Shown here piece by piece: positions 55,527 through 64,000 of a stretch of 64,000 bases of DNA. Source of the DNA: Halomonas jincaotanensis (lineage in GTDB: Bacteria > Pseudomonadota > Gammaproteobacteria > Pseudomonadales > Halomonadaceae); contig NZ_JAHCLU010000008.1 in NCBI RefSeq assembly GCF_018448785.1, positions 62,001 through 126,000 of the forward strand. Direction: 5' to 3'. The translations under genes and the position numbers were made by a program. The notes under the pieces are model-generated. The model was not told the DNA's origin and did no database searches. It saw only the letters and a list, made by a program, of their open reading frames with translations. The number at the start of each line of letters is the position of its first letter. Positions within the stretch are counted from its first letter, which is position 1.

Positions 55527-56738
55527 TCAGGGCAACTTGCGAGTTGCCTCCCCTTCGTCGTGTCGTATCTTGGCACGCACCGGCCGGTGCAGGATGCCAT
55601 AGGCCAATGCCCCGATGACCACTCCCCAGAAGGCCGATCCCAGCCCGAGAAAGCTCATCCCCGACGCCGTGGCGATGAAAGTGATGACCGAGGCTTCCAG
55701 GTGATCCCGATGCTGCACAAAAGCGCTGAGGTTGCTGGTGATCGCCCCGAGCAGCGCCAGCCCGGCGAGTATTGCCACGAACTCGCTGGGTAGCGACGTG
55801 AACAGCAGCACGATGGTGCCGGCGAAGGTGCCGCCGATCAGGTAGAAGACCCCATTGGCCACGCCGGCCACATAGCGCTTCTCCGAATCCGGATGCGCCT
55901 CCTTGCCGGTACAGATCGCTGCGGTAATTGCTGCTATCACTGTGGTGATGCCGCCGAAGAAGGCCGTCACCAGCGACACCAGGCTGGTCAGGGTGACGAT
56001 AGGCCTGGCCGGAGTGTTGTAGCCCGAGGTGCGCATGATGGTCATGCCCGGCAGGAACTGGCCGGTCAAACTGACCAGGACCAGCGGAATGGCCAGGCTC
56101 AGCGTGGCATTCCAGCTCCACTCGGGGCGAATGAACTGAGGCTCGGCGAGCTTGATCGAGACCCCCTGCAGGCTGGCGCCTTCCAGCCACACGGCCAGGG
56201 CCACCCCCACCAACAGCAGCAGGACGAGGCAATAGCGCGGCGTCAACCGCTTGAAGATCAGGTAGGCCAGGATCATGCCGATGGCCAGTGAGGGTACGGC
56301 TTCCAGCGACACGAACACCCCGACGCCGAACTGGAAGAGAATCCCGGCCATCATCGCGCTGGCGATTCCCGGCGGGATCGTCTGGATGATTCGATCGAAG
56401 GAACCGCTCACCCCGATCACCAGTATCACCGCCGCCGCGGTCAGGTAGGCGCCCACCGCCTCGGCAAGCGCCAGGTCGGGGAACAGCGTCACCAGCAGCG
56501 CCGTGCCCGGCGCCGACCAGGCCGTGACCACGGGCACCTTCAGCCACAGGCTGAGCAGGATACCGGACACCGCCGCGCCCATGGAGATTGCCCACACCCA
56601 GGAGGTCATCATGGCGGTGGATATCTCGGCGCTCTGGGCCGCCTGGAAGAAGATCGCCAGCGGGCCCGAGTAGGAGACCAGCACCGCCACGAAGCCGGCG
56701 GTGATCGCGGGTAGCGAGGCATCCTTGAATAGCGACAT
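55527..56738 (-). CDS. Benzoate/H+ symporter BenE family, copy 1
   Basis: 403-residue transporter of the BenE family with about 12 helices. ITAGFVAVLVSYSGPLAIFFQAA and VVTAWSAPGTALLVTLFPDL are the family's N-terminal repeats, and ICTGKEAHPDSEKRYVAGVANGVFYLIGG the conserved central loop. Imports benzoate or a related aromatic acid with protons. It is a second, divergent BenE next to another copy (56826-58079), at the 3 prime end of the cat-ben run. ATG 56738 with AAGG nine nt upstream; the longer frame to 56807 was rejected. Confidence 0.9.
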   Translation of the reverse strand: MSLFKDASLPAITAGFVAVLVSYSGPLAIFFQAAQSAEISTAMMTSWVWAISMGAAVSGILLSLWLKVPVVTAWSAPGTALLVTLFPDLALAEAVGAYLTAAAVILVIGVSGSFDRIIQTIPPGIASAMMAGILFQFGVGVFVSLEAVPSLAIGMILAYLIFKRLTPRYCLVLLLLVGVALAVWLEGASLQGVSIKLAEPQFIRPEWSWNATLSLAIPLVLVSLTGQFLPGMTIMRTSGYNTPARPIVTLTSLVSLVTAFFGGITTVIAAITAAICTGKEAHPDSEKRYVAGVANGVFYLIGGTFAGTIVLLFTSLPSEFVAILAGLALLGAITSNLSAFVQHRDHLEASVITFIATASGMSFLGLGSAFWGVVIGALAYGILHRPVRAKIRHDEGEATRKLP

Positions 56739-56825
56739 GGTCAATGGCCTTGCGGGTTGTCGGTGAGAATGAAAAAAGCCTGGACCACCGAGGCAGCCGC
56801 AGGCCAAGCAGGGTCATGGCGCGCC

Positions 56826-58079
56826 TCAGCGAGCTGCAGGGTCGGCCTTGCGACGCTTGGGCATCTCGACGGAGAACTCGAAGTCCTTGAACTCGACAAG
56901 CATCGAAAGGCCGGCTCCCATCACCAGCGCCCAGAAGGAAGAACCGATACCGAAGATATGCACGCCCGAGACGGCAATCAGGAAGGAGAACATCGCCCCC
57001 ACCTCATGCTTGCCGGAGAAGGTGATGTGCATCGCCGAGCCGATCACCCGCAACAGCGCCAACCCCGCGATGATGGCGATGAAGTAGCTGGGCATCGCCT
57101 CGATAAGGCTGAACACGAAGCCATAGAAGGGAGCGGCGACGATGAAGATGATACCAACGATGACGGCGGCCACCCAGCGCTTGTCGTGGCTACCGGCCTC
57201 AGGCCCCGAACAGATACCGGTCATCGGTGCCGCGATACAGGTGCTGTGCAGGTTGAAGAAGGCCGAGATCATGGTGCCGAAACCGCCCAGGGCGGTGATG
57301 GCGTTGGCCGGCGCCTCCTTGTAGCCCATCCCCTTCACCAGCCCTACCCCGGCGGGCGTTTCCATGCCCACCAGGATCAACGCCAGCGGCAGCCCATAGG
57401 CCAGGAAGGCCTCGAGCGTGAAGGCCGGCATGATGAATTCGGGCAGCCGGAACGAGAACTCCACGGTCGAGAAGTCGGCACCGGAGAGCGCCATGTAGCC
57501 GACCCCCACCAGCAGGGTAACGACGAGCGGCGGGACCCGGCGCAGGTAGCGCGCGGCGAAAAAGTAGGAGAGGATCATCACCGACGCGGGCAGGAGGGCG
57601 TTCTGCAGCGGCATCACCATGTTGGTGCCGAACTTGAGCAGCACGCCCGCCACCATGCCCATGACAATAGGCATCGGGATCAGTCGCATGACCAGGCTCA
57701 TCCAGCCCGCCAAGCCGACGACCAGCGCGATGGCGCCTGCCATCAGCGTCGCGCCCAGGGCCTCGTTGAGCCCCACCACGGGTATGATCGCGGCGAACAG
57801 CAGCGCCCCGGGGATGGAGTTGGCCATCGGCAGCGGCAGCCGATAGTAGGCCGGCAGGAGGAGCCCGAACAGGCCGTTGATCATCAGGTAGCTGATTACC
57901 CACAGCAGGGTGAACTCCTGGGGAAGCCCGGCGGCGGTGCCGGCACTGATATGGATGATGCCCGCACTGAGGCCGAAGATGCCCGCCACCAGGCCGGCGC
58001 TCAGGTTGTCGGCGTTCAGGTCGCGAAGGAAGTCGCGTGGCGCCGACGCGAGGCCGACGCCCTTCTCGAGATGTTTCAT
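56826..58079 (-). CDS. benE: Benzoate/H+ symporter BenE family, copy 2
   Basis: 417-residue aromatic-acid transporter, BenE/BenK-like. NLSAGLVAGIFGLSAGIIHISAGTAAG, PMANSIPGALLFAAIIPVVGL and ICSGPEAGSHDKRWVAAVIVG are family signatures. It follows benD directly on the same strand (98-bp gap), which suggests it is the operon's benzoate importer. ATG 58079 has GGAG six nt upstream. It is quite divergent from copy 1, so the two may differ in substrate. Confidence 0.9.
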   Translation of the reverse strand: MKHLEKGVGLASAPRDFLRDLNADNLSAGLVAGIFGLSAGIIHISAGTAAGLPQEFTLLWVISYLMINGLFGLLLPAYYRLPLPMANSIPGALLFAAIIPVVGLNEALGATLMAGAIALVVGLAGWMSLVMRLIPMPIVMGMVAGVLLKFGTNMVMPLQNALLPASVMILSYFFAARYLRRVPPLVVTLLVGVGYMALSGADFSTVEFSFRLPEFIMPAFTLEAFLAYGLPLALILVGMETPAGVGLVKGMGYKEAPANAITALGGFGTMISAFFNLHSTCIAAPMTGICSGPEAGSHDKRWVAAVIVGIIFIVAAPFYGFVFSLIEAMPSYFIAIIAGLALLRVIGSAMHITFSGKHEVGAMFSFLIAVSGVHIFGIGSSFWALVMGAGLSMLVEFKDFEFSVEMPKRRKADPAAR

Positions 58080-58177
58080 GGTGTGCTCCAGGGATTTATT
58101 GTCGTTGCTGTTGTTCAGGTACCGAAGGGGGAATGGCAGCGCAGGGGTGACCTTCAAGGGCCGCTCCCGACTCGGGG

Positions 58178-58972
58178 CTAGCCCAGATCGCCACCCGCCA
58201 CCGGCAGGATGGTGCCGGTGATGTAATTGGCGTCCTCGGAGGCCAGGAACAGGATCGGGCCGGCCTGCTCGTCCAGGGAGCCGTAGCGGCTCATGAAGCT
58301 GCTGTTCACCGTCTGGTCGATCAGGGTCTGGTACCAGGCCTTCTCCTGCTCGGTCTGCTCGGCGGCGTTGCGCGGCGTCTTGCGCGGCGGGGCCTCGGTG
58401 CCACCCGGTGCCGTGCCGTTGACACGAATGCCGTGCTCGCCGTACTCGTAGGCCAGCGCCACGGTCATGGCATTGACGCCGCCCTTGGCCGCCGCATAAG
58501 GCACCCGCATCAGCCCGCGCGTCGCCACCGAGGAGACGTTGACGATATTGCCCTTCGATGCCAGCAGGTGCGGCAGCGCCGCCCGGCAGCACCAGAGTGT
58601 CGGGAACAGCGAGCGACGCACCTCCTTCTCGATCTGCTCCGGGGTGTAGTGCTCGTAGGGCTGAGCCCAGATGGTCCCGCCAACGTTGTTGATCAGGATA
58701 TCGAGGCGAGCGAAGTGCTCGACCGTGCGGGTCATTGCCTCCTCGGCCCCCTCCCAGGTCTCGAGGTCTGCTTGCAGGGCGATGACATCGACGCCCTGCT
58801 CGCGCAGTTCGGCCGCGACCTCCCGCACATGGTCGGCGCGATCCACCAGGGCCAGGCGTGCGCCTTCCCTGGCGGCACGCTCGGCGACCCGCTGGCCGAT
58901 GCCCTGGGCGGCGCCGGTGATCAACATGACCCGGTCCTGGAAGCGCGCAGCGCTATTGGATGGCGTTGTCAT
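58178..58972 (-). CDS. benD: Benzoate cis-diol dehydrogenase BenD
   Basis: Short-chain dehydrogenase that oxidises and decarboxylates the cis-diol product of BenABC to catechol with NAD+. 264 residues: GxxxGxG motif LITGAAQGIGQRVA, and the catalytic YxxxK in VPYAAAKGGV. LINNVGGTIWAQPYEHYT and the C-terminal GTAPGGTEAPPRKTPRN match BenD/XylL. Its ATG overlaps benC by 4 nt. Part of catB-catC-catA-benABCD-benE. Confidence 0.93.
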   Translation of the reverse strand: MTTPSNSAARFQDRVMLITGAAQGIGQRVAERAAREGARLALVDRADHVREVAAELREQGVDVIALQADLETWEGAEEAMTRTVEHFARLDILINNVGGTIWAQPYEHYTPEQIEKEVRRSLFPTLWCCRAALPHLLASKGNIVNVSSVATRGLMRVPYAAAKGGVNAMTVALAYEYGEHGIRVNGTAPGGTEAPPRKTPRNAAEQTEQEKAWYQTLIDQTVNSSFMSRYGSLDEQAGPILFLASEDANYITGTILPVAGGDLG

Positions 58973-60027
58973 GCGGCCTCCCCCGGTGCCTGGTTCGGCG
59001 TGAACTTCTCGTAGTGGAAGCTTTGCGGCACGATGCCTTCCTTGTCGAAGTGCTTGAGCACCGCGTCGATCATGGGGGGCGGCCCGCACAGGTAGACGTC
59101 GATATCCCCGTCGTGCATCACCTCGGCATCCATGTGGTGGGTCACGTAACCCTTGCGCGGATGCTCGCTTGCCTCGTCCACCACCACGGTGGAATAGCTG
59201 AAGCCGGGCAGCCGCTCGGCGAAGGCGTCCAGGGCATCCGTCTTGACCAGGTGGTCGTCCTTGTTGACGCCGTAGATCAGGTGAATCGGCTGGGCGCAGC
59301 CCGACTGAGCGCCGCCCTGCCCTTCCGCGTGTTTCTGGGCCAGCTGCTCGAGCATGGACAGGAACGGCGCAAGGCCCGTGCCACCGGCCAGCATCAGCAC
59401 CGGACGCGTGATCTCGCGCAGGTAGAAACTGCCCAACGGCCCGGTCAGGGAGAGGCGATCGCCGGCCTTGGCCCGCTCGGTCAGGTAACCGCTCATCAAT
59501 CCATTGGGGATGTTGCGGATCAGGAAGGTCGCGCGCCGCTCACCAGGCTTCGAGCTGAAGGAGTAGGAGCGGTGCGCCTCGCTGCCCGGCACGTCGATGT
59601 GGATGTACTGCCCGGGCAGGAAGGCCAGCTCGGCATCGTCGTCCAGGTCGATGGCCAGCTCGATGCTGTCCTCGGAGAGCGGCTCAACCACGGCCAGGGT
59701 CCCGGTGATCTTGCCGACCTGGGTCTTGCACAGGCTCGAGGCCACCGGCACCTGAATGACGCAGTCCGAAGACGGCACCATCTGGCAAGTGAGGACCTGG
59801 CCTTCCGCGGCCTCCTCGTCGGAGAGTGCCTCTTCCAGGTACTCGTCTCCCAGGTCGAAGTCACCCTGTTCGCAGTGGCCCTTGCAGGTGCCGCAGACAC
59901 CGTCGGAGCAGTCCATCGGCAGATTGACTCGTTGCCGGTACGCGGCGTCGAGGACCGTCTCGCCGGCCTTGCAGCCGATGAAACGGGTGACGCCATCCTC
60001 GAAGTTGAGGGCAATGGTATAGCTCAT
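58969..60027 (-). CDS. benC: Benzoate 1,2-dioxygenase reductase BenC
   Basis: Electron-transfer component that passes NADH electrons through FAD and a [2Fe-2S] cluster to the BenAB oxygenase. 352 residues. N-terminal ferredoxin domain with Cys40, Cys45, Cys48 and Cys81 (MDCSDGVCGTCKGHC), FAD-binding HRSYSFSS and NAD-binding MLAGGTGLAPFLSML, ending in CGPPPMIDAV. Standard BenC order and length. Overlaps benD by 4 nt; benB lies 50 bp upstream. Confidence 0.95.
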   Translation of the reverse strand: MSYTIALNFEDGVTRFIGCKAGETVLDAAYRQRVNLPMDCSDGVCGTCKGHCEQGDFDLGDEYLEEALSDEEAAEGQVLTCQMVPSSDCVIQVPVASSLCKTQVGKITGTLAVVEPLSEDSIELAIDLDDDAELAFLPGQYIHIDVPGSEAHRSYSFSSKPGERRATFLIRNIPNGLMSGYLTERAKAGDRLSLTGPLGSFYLREITRPVLMLAGGTGLAPFLSMLEQLAQKHAEGQGGAQSGCAQPIHLIYGVNKDDHLVKTDALDAFAERLPGFSYSTVVVDEASEHPRKGYVTHHMDAEVMHDGDIDVYLCGPPPMIDAVLKHFDKEGIVPQSFHYEKFTPNQAPGEAA

Positions 60028-60077
60028 GGTCGAATCTCCTTCCGTCCGGTCAGCGTGACCCGGTCAACGTGACCCGG

Positions 60078-60566
60078 TCAGATGTGGTACACGTCGATGA
60101 CCTGATGGATGTAGTCATTGTTGAGTTGCACGACTTTCTTGGTGATCAGCGGCGCCTCGCCGGATACGTCCAGGGTGTAGAAGGCGCTGCCGAAATAGCT
60201 GTCGGTCTTCTGGTAGCGGTGACTCAGGGTGTGCCAGTTGAAACGCAGCTCTAGCGTGTCGCCCGCTTCCTTCAACACCTCGATGTTGCTGACCTGATGC
60301 GTGGTACGCGGCTCGGGCATGCTGGCCCCGCTGCGCTCGGTCTTGATCCGGTAGACCCGATCCTCGAGCCCGTCGCGATTGGGGTAGTAGATCAGCGAGA
60401 TTTCCGAGTCCGGATCGCGGGTCAGCTGGTCGTCGTCGTCCCAGGCCGGCATCCAGAACACGGCCTGGGAGCTGTAGCAGGCCAGCCAGTCGTCCCACTG
60501 GCGGTCGTCGAGCAGCCGCGCCTCGCGGTACAGGAAGGCCTGGATATCGTGATAGCTGATGTTCAT
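60078..60566 (-). CDS. benB: Benzoate 1,2-dioxygenase beta subunit BenB
   Basis: Small subunit of the alpha3-beta3 oxygenase, structural rather than catalytic. 162 residues beginning NISYHDIQAFLYREARLLDDRQWDDWL, with CYSSQAVFWMPAWDDDD and NTH... pattern ISLIYYPNRDGLEDRVYRIKTERS typical of ring-hydroxylating beta subunits (NTF2-like fold). Placed between benA and benC as in all known ben operons. Confidence 0.95.
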   Translation of the reverse strand: MNISYHDIQAFLYREARLLDDRQWDDWLACYSSQAVFWMPAWDDDDQLTRDPDSEISLIYYPNRDGLEDRVYRIKTERSGASMPEPRTTHQVSNIEVLKEAGDTLELRFNWHTLSHRYQKTDSYFGSAFYTLDVSGEAPLITKKVVQLNNDYIHQVIDVYHI

Positions 60567-60594
60567 GTCTGTTCTCCCTTGTCGGTTGGTGCGC

Positions 60595-61974
60595 TTACGC
60601 GGACTGGGTGGCGGACTCAGTTGGGATAAACCGGCTGCGCTCTTTATCGATGGCGCGCAGCATTTCCTCGACCCAGTGCTTGTGGTGCAGCACGTAGAGG
60701 CCCTCGTCTTCCGGGGAGGCCCCGCTGAGTAGGGGCTTCATGTCGATGGCCTGGGCGTTGTCGTCGGCGCCCTCGATCCACTGTTTCGCGCCACGCGAAA
60801 GGTCGTTCCACTCGGCCAGGTTGCCGTTGTAACCGGCTTGACAGGCGCGGAATTCTTCCAGATCGTCCGGCGTGCCCATGCCCGAGACGTTGAAGAAGTC
60901 CTCGTACTGGCGGATGCGCACGCGGCGGTTCTCGGCCGACTCGCCCTTGGGCGCGAAGCAGTAGATGGTGACCTCGCTCTTGTCCACGGCGAGCGGACGA
61001 ATGACGCGGATCTGCGTGGAGAACTGATCCATCAGGTAGACGTTGGGATAGAGGCAGAGATTGCGCGTCTGGTTGACGATGGAGTCGGCCCGCGCCGCGC
61101 CGAGCTGCTTCTCGATCCAGTCCTTCTGGGCGTAGACCGGGCGCACCTCGGGGTTGAGCAGCCGGGTCCACAGCATCATGTGGCCGTTCTCATACGAGTA
61201 GAAACCGCCCTGGCTCTTCGACCAGCCGTCGGCGTCTACCGCCTTGGTGCCACCGGCGTCGTAGTTGCGACGTTCCATGGTCGAGGCGTAGTTCCAGTGC
61301 ACCGAACTGACGTGGTAGCCGTCGGCGCCGTTCTCGGCGCCCAGCTTCCAGTTGCCGTTGAAGGTGTAGGACGAGGTGCCGCGCAGGATTTCCAGGCCCT
61401 CCGGCGCCTGGTCGACGATGTTGTCGATGATCTTCATCGTCTCGCCCAGGTAGTCCTCGAGCGGCTGGACATCATCGCTCAGGCTACCGAACAGGAAACC
61501 GCGGTAGTTGGCGAAGCGCGGCAGGCGCTTGAGGTCGTGGGAGCCTTCCTGCTTGAAGCCCTCCGGATAGGCACCGGTCTTCTCGTTCTTGGCCTTGAGC
61601 AGCTTGCCGTCGTTCTTGAAGGTCCAGCCGTGGAAGGGGCAGGTGAAGGTGCCCTTGTTGCCCTGCTTGCGGCGGCACAGGGTGGCGCCGCGGTGGGCAC
61701 AGGCGTTGATCAGGCCGTGTAGCTCGCCCTGCTTGTCGCGTGTGATGACAACGGGTTGGCGTCCCATGGTCACGGTGAAGTAGTCACCCGGCTCGGCGAT
61801 CTGGCTCTCGTGGGCCAGGAACAGCCAGTTGCCTTCGAAGACGTGCTTCATTTCCAGCTCGAAGAACGCCGGGTCGGTAAACATGCTGCGGTGGCAGCGG
61901 AAGATGCCATTGTCGGCGTCATCGACGACGGCGCCGCGGATGCGTTCTTCGAGACGATCAAGTTGTGTGGTCAT
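60595..61974 (-). CDS. benA: Benzoate 1,2-dioxygenase alpha subunit BenA
   Basis: Catalytic subunit that adds both atoms of O2 to benzoate. 459 residues: Rieske [2Fe-2S] ligands Cys92, His94, Cys112 and His115 (CAHRGATLC and CPFHGW), and the mononuclear iron region GNWKLGAENGADGYHVSSVHW. Length and motifs match BenA. A 57-bp gap separates it from catA upstream on the same strand, so ben and cat genes are probably one transcript. Confidence 0.96.
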   Translation of the reverse strand: MTTQLDRLEERIRGAVVDDADNGIFRCHRSMFTDPAFFELEMKHVFEGNWLFLAHESQIAEPGDYFTVTMGRQPVVITRDKQGELHGLINACAHRGATLCRRKQGNKGTFTCPFHGWTFKNDGKLLKAKNEKTGAYPEGFKQEGSHDLKRLPRFANYRGFLFGSLSDDVQPLEDYLGETMKIIDNIVDQAPEGLEILRGTSSYTFNGNWKLGAENGADGYHVSSVHWNYASTMERRNYDAGGTKAVDADGWSKSQGGFYSYENGHMMLWTRLLNPEVRPVYAQKDWIEKQLGAARADSIVNQTRNLCLYPNVYLMDQFSTQIRVIRPLAVDKSEVTIYCFAPKGESAENRRVRIRQYEDFFNVSGMGTPDDLEEFRACQAGYNGNLAEWNDLSRGAKQWIEGADDNAQAIDMKPLLSGASPEDEGLYVLHHKHWVEEMLRAIDKERSRFIPTESATQSA

Positions 61975-62031
61975 GGTCTTGCTCCTCGATAACTGTGTGA
62001 GAGTGTCAGACGGGAAGTGGCGACAGCTCGA

Positions 62032-63003
62032 TCAGACCTTGGCGCTGCCGGCCAGTTGGCTTTCCTGCGCCTCGGTCTCCTTGGCGCGCGGGCGCTTGTG
62101 ACGATGCTGCAGTTCGGCGGCGTCGGTCCTGGTCAGGTCGATGTCGAACACCACCTCGGCGAAGGGACCGTCCAGCTCGCGCTTAGCGATCTCGGCCGGG
62201 TCCTCGATGCGCTTGGCCGGCACCACCAGCTCCTCGCGGGTGGCGAAGGCGAAGTCGTCGAAGGTGTAGGGGTCGCCGGCCAGGTTGATCTGGGTGGTCA
62301 AGTGCTGATGTTCCGGCGCGGAGACGAAGTAGTGGATATGTGCCGGACGCTCGCCGTGACGGCCCAGGGCCTTGAGCACCACATCGGTGGGGGCACCTTC
62401 CGGCACGCCGTAGCCGGAGGGGATGATGCTGCGCGCGGTGTAGCGCCCTTCGCCGTCGGCGTAGATGCTGCGGCGCATGTTGTACTCGCTCTGGGTCGGG
62501 TCGAAGAACGAGTAGTTGCCCTTGGAGTTGCAGTGCCAGATCTCGACCTTGGCGCCGGCGATCGGCGTGCCGTCGACGTCACGCACCTGGCCGGTCAGCC
62601 ACATCACCTCGGCCTCGGGGTCGCTGCCGTCGTCCATGCGTGCGAAGCCTTCGGCTTCCGGGGCGCCGGCCACGTAGAGCGGGCCCTCGATGGTGCGCGG
62701 GGTGCCGCCGGTGCGCTTGGCCTCGGCGTCGATGGCGTCCTGACGCATGTCCAGGTAGTGGTCGAAGCCCAGGCCCGGCGACAGCAGACCGAACTGGGTA
62801 TCGTGGCCCAGGGCGTTGAGCAGGCTGACGGTGGACCAGTACTCTTCCTCGGTGACGTCGAAGTCGTCTATCAGCTTGTACAGGTCGGACAGCAGGCGGT
62901 GCATGATCTGCTTGGCGCGCTGGCTACCGCCCGCCTGGTCGAAGCCGGCAACGATGTTCAGGAAATCCTGAACTTCGGGGGTGTCGAATATCTTCACGGT
63001 CAT
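62032..63003 (-). CDS. catA: Catechol 1,2-dioxygenase CatA
   Basis: Non-haem Fe(III) intradiol dioxygenase converting catechol to cis,cis-muconate. 323 residues. Iron ligands Tyr164 (KGNYSFF), Tyr198 (IPSGYGVPEG), His222 and His224 (RPAHIHYF) are at the expected spacing, and the N-terminal helical dimer domain is complete. ATG 63003 with GAGGA upstream is preferred to 63027. Located between catC and benA in an ortho-cleavage operon. Confidence 0.96.
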   Translation of the reverse strand: MTVKIFDTPEVQDFLNIVAGFDQAGGSQRAKQIMHRLLSDLYKLIDDFDVTEEEYWSTVSLLNALGHDTQFGLLSPGLGFDHYLDMRQDAIDAEAKRTGGTPRTIEGPLYVAGAPEAEGFARMDDGSDPEAEVMWLTGQVRDVDGTPIAGAKVEIWHCNSKGNYSFFDPTQSEYNMRRSIYADGEGRYTARSIIPSGYGVPEGAPTDVVLKALGRHGERPAHIHYFVSAPEHQHLTTQINLAGDPYTFDDFAFATREELVVPAKRIEDPAEIAKRELDGPFAEVVFDIDLTRTDAAELQHRHKRPRAKETEAQESQLAGSAKV

Positions 63004-63072
63004 GGTCTTGTCCTCGTTATTGGTCATGTCTTGTCCGCCGGGTGGCGGACGCTGGCGTGGGCTATCCGCGAC

Positions 63073-63363
63073 TCAGGTATCGTCCTCGCGGATAGTGGAA
63101 GGATGACGACACAGCGGCTTGACGCTGATCGCCATCCACGGAAAAAGCGGCAGGTTACTGACGAGATCCTGCAGTTCGGCGTTGTCCTCGACGTCGAAGA
63201 TGCTGATGTTCGAGTAGCTGCCGGCCACGCGCCACAGGTGGCGCCACTTGCCCTGGCGCTGTAGCTCCTGGGCGTAGGCCTTCTCCCTGCTCTTGATCTC
63301 GGCGGCCTGGTCGGCCGGCATGTCCGGCGGTAACTTGACGGTCATTTCCACGTGAAACAGCAT
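63073..63363 (-). CDS. catC: Muconolactone delta-isomerase CatC
   Basis: Converts muconolactone to 3-oxoadipate enol-lactone, the third step of catechol ortho-cleavage. 96 residues: MLFHVEMTVKLPPDMPADQA start, GKWRHLWRVAGSYSNISIFD core and LPLFPWMAISVKPLCRHPS end match the decameric CatC family exactly in length and order. GGGAG lies seven nt before the ATG. Downstream of catB and upstream of catA. Confidence 0.96.
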   Translation of the reverse strand: MLFHVEMTVKLPPDMPADQAAEIKSREKAYAQELQRQGKWRHLWRVAGSYSNISIFDVEDNAELQDLVSNLPLFPWMAISVKPLCRHPSTIREDDT

Positions 63364-63451
63364 GTCTTTCTCCCGTTAATTTCATGACGCTTCATATAAA
63401 GGCTGGTCGATAGCGACTGGCCCGCTAATGCGCGTGCTTCACCTCGATGGG

Positions 63452-64000
63452 TTACTGGCGCGAGTAGTGGGCCAGCTTGGCTTCATCCAGGTTGATGCCG
63501 AGGCCCGGGGCCGTGGGCAGATCGACACCGAAGTCGTGGTAATTGAGTGACTCGACAACGATGTCGTCCTTGAGCAACAACGGGCCAAACATCTCGGTGC
63601 CCCAGGCCATCTCGGGCAGTGTTGCCCAGGCGTGCAGGGAGGCGGCGGTGCCGATGGTGCCCTCGAGCATGGTGCCGCCGTAGAGGCCGATGCCGGCGGC
63701 CTGGGCCACATGGGCCAGCTCCAGCACGCCGTTGATGCCACCGGACTTGGCGATCTTCAGGGCGAAGGCGCCGCTGAAGCCCCCAGCGGCGAGCTCCAGG
63801 CCGTCGCGGGCGTCCTGCACCGCCTCGTCGGCCAGCATCGGCACGTTGAAGCGGCTTGCCAGGCGGATCAGCCCGGCATGTTCGCGGGCGGGGATGGGCT
63901 GCTCGATCAGCTCGATGCCGGCGTCCTGCAGGGCCTGGATACCGCGCACCGCGGCGGACTCGTCCCAGGCCTGGTTGACGTCGACCCTCACGCTTGCCCG
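63452..64000 (-). CDS. catB: Muconate cycloisomerase CatB (5' end outside window)
   Basis: Enolase-superfamily enzyme that turns cis,cis-muconate into muconolactone. The visible C-terminal half has VRVDVNQAWDE, QPIPAREHAGLIRLA, LADEAV with the catalytic acid region and KIAKSGGINGVLELA, then GTMLEGTIGTAASLHAWATLP, all CatB-like. The frame is open to the window edge, so the first half of about 190 residues is not seen. First gene of catBCA-benABCD in this window. Confidence 0.95.
   Translation of the reverse strand, partial: RASVRVDVNQAWDESAAVRGIQALQDAGIELIEQPIPAREHAGLIRLASRFNVPMLADEAVQDARDGLELAAGGFSGAFALKIAKSGGINGVLELAHVAQAAGIGLYGGTMLEGTIGTAASLHAWATLPEMAWGTEMFGPLLLKDDIVVESLNYHDFGVDLPTAPGLGINLDEAKLAHYSRQ

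Noticed and set aside
55504-56817. 437-codon minus-strand frame overlapping the first BenE gene
   Set aside because: Its Gly/Arg/Asp-rich translation is a shifted-frame shadow of the real BenE transporter.

Overview
This is a gene-dense, GC-rich chromosomal segment from a gammaproteobacterium. The gene set fits Halomonas or a close relative: lptG-lptF diverging from pepA-holC-valS, a Bfd/Bfr pair, a MetE/MetR divergon, and a catB-catC-catA-benABCD aromatic operon. Genus is an inference from gene content. I saw no rRNA, tRNA, CRISPR array, intact IS element or prophage.

Layout. 1-4.2 kb: partial alpha/beta-hydrolase-like lipoprotein, a stub of a VOC/glyoxalase gene abutting a lower-GC membrane-protein gene, a Prx5-type peroxiredoxin, an aldo/keto reductase and a SixA-CHAD fusion. 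4.2-6.2 kb: truC-tcdA-DUF1653, mostly overlapping by 4 nt. 6.2-7.3 kb: bacterioferritin and Bfd with a Fur-like site. 7.3-15.2 kb: RDD protein, lptG, lptF and the divergent pepA-holC-valS. 15.3-17.1 kb: TetR regulator with a palindromic operator, then an MFS carrier whose natural start is out of frame across a C7 run. 17.1-22.5 kb: GAF-GGDEF protein, META lipoprotein, DoxX, GloA, Tag, YdjM-like hydrolase and an MliC-like lipoprotein. 22.6-28.3 kb: metE/metR and an RstBA-like two-component system. 28.4-31.1 kb: small proteins and a KefB/C-type antiporter. 31.1-35.2 kb: FAN1-type VRR nuclease coupled to an XPD/DinG-type helicase with its own N-terminal nuclease-like domain. 35.3-43.6 kb: nitronate monooxygenase, BrkB and retropepsin genes, then a minus-strand run of ATP-grasp ligase, CocE-type hydrolase, UMF1 carrier and TauE permease. 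43.7-50 kb: truncated coiled-coil gene, TelA and a membrane partner, extensin-like protein, flavin monooxygenase plus AzlCD. 50-55.5 kb: M20 amidohydrolase, Na+/solute symporter with DUF3311 partner, frameshifted dadA-like gene and a LysR regulator. 55.5-64 kb: two BenE transporters, benDCBA, catA, catC and the start of catB.

How genes work together. BenE proteins import benzoate, BenABC dihydroxylates it, BenD forms catechol, and CatA, CatB and CatC carry catechol to 3-oxoadipate enol-lactone. The symporter, M20 enzyme and DadA-like oxidase look like an uptake, deacylation and oxidation route for an acylated or D-amino acid, now apparently broken at dadA. The most novel-looking items are the ATP-grasp/CocE/UMF1 cluster, the FAN1-helicase cassette, the C7 frame break in the MFS gene, and several short coding remnants marking past rearrangements.
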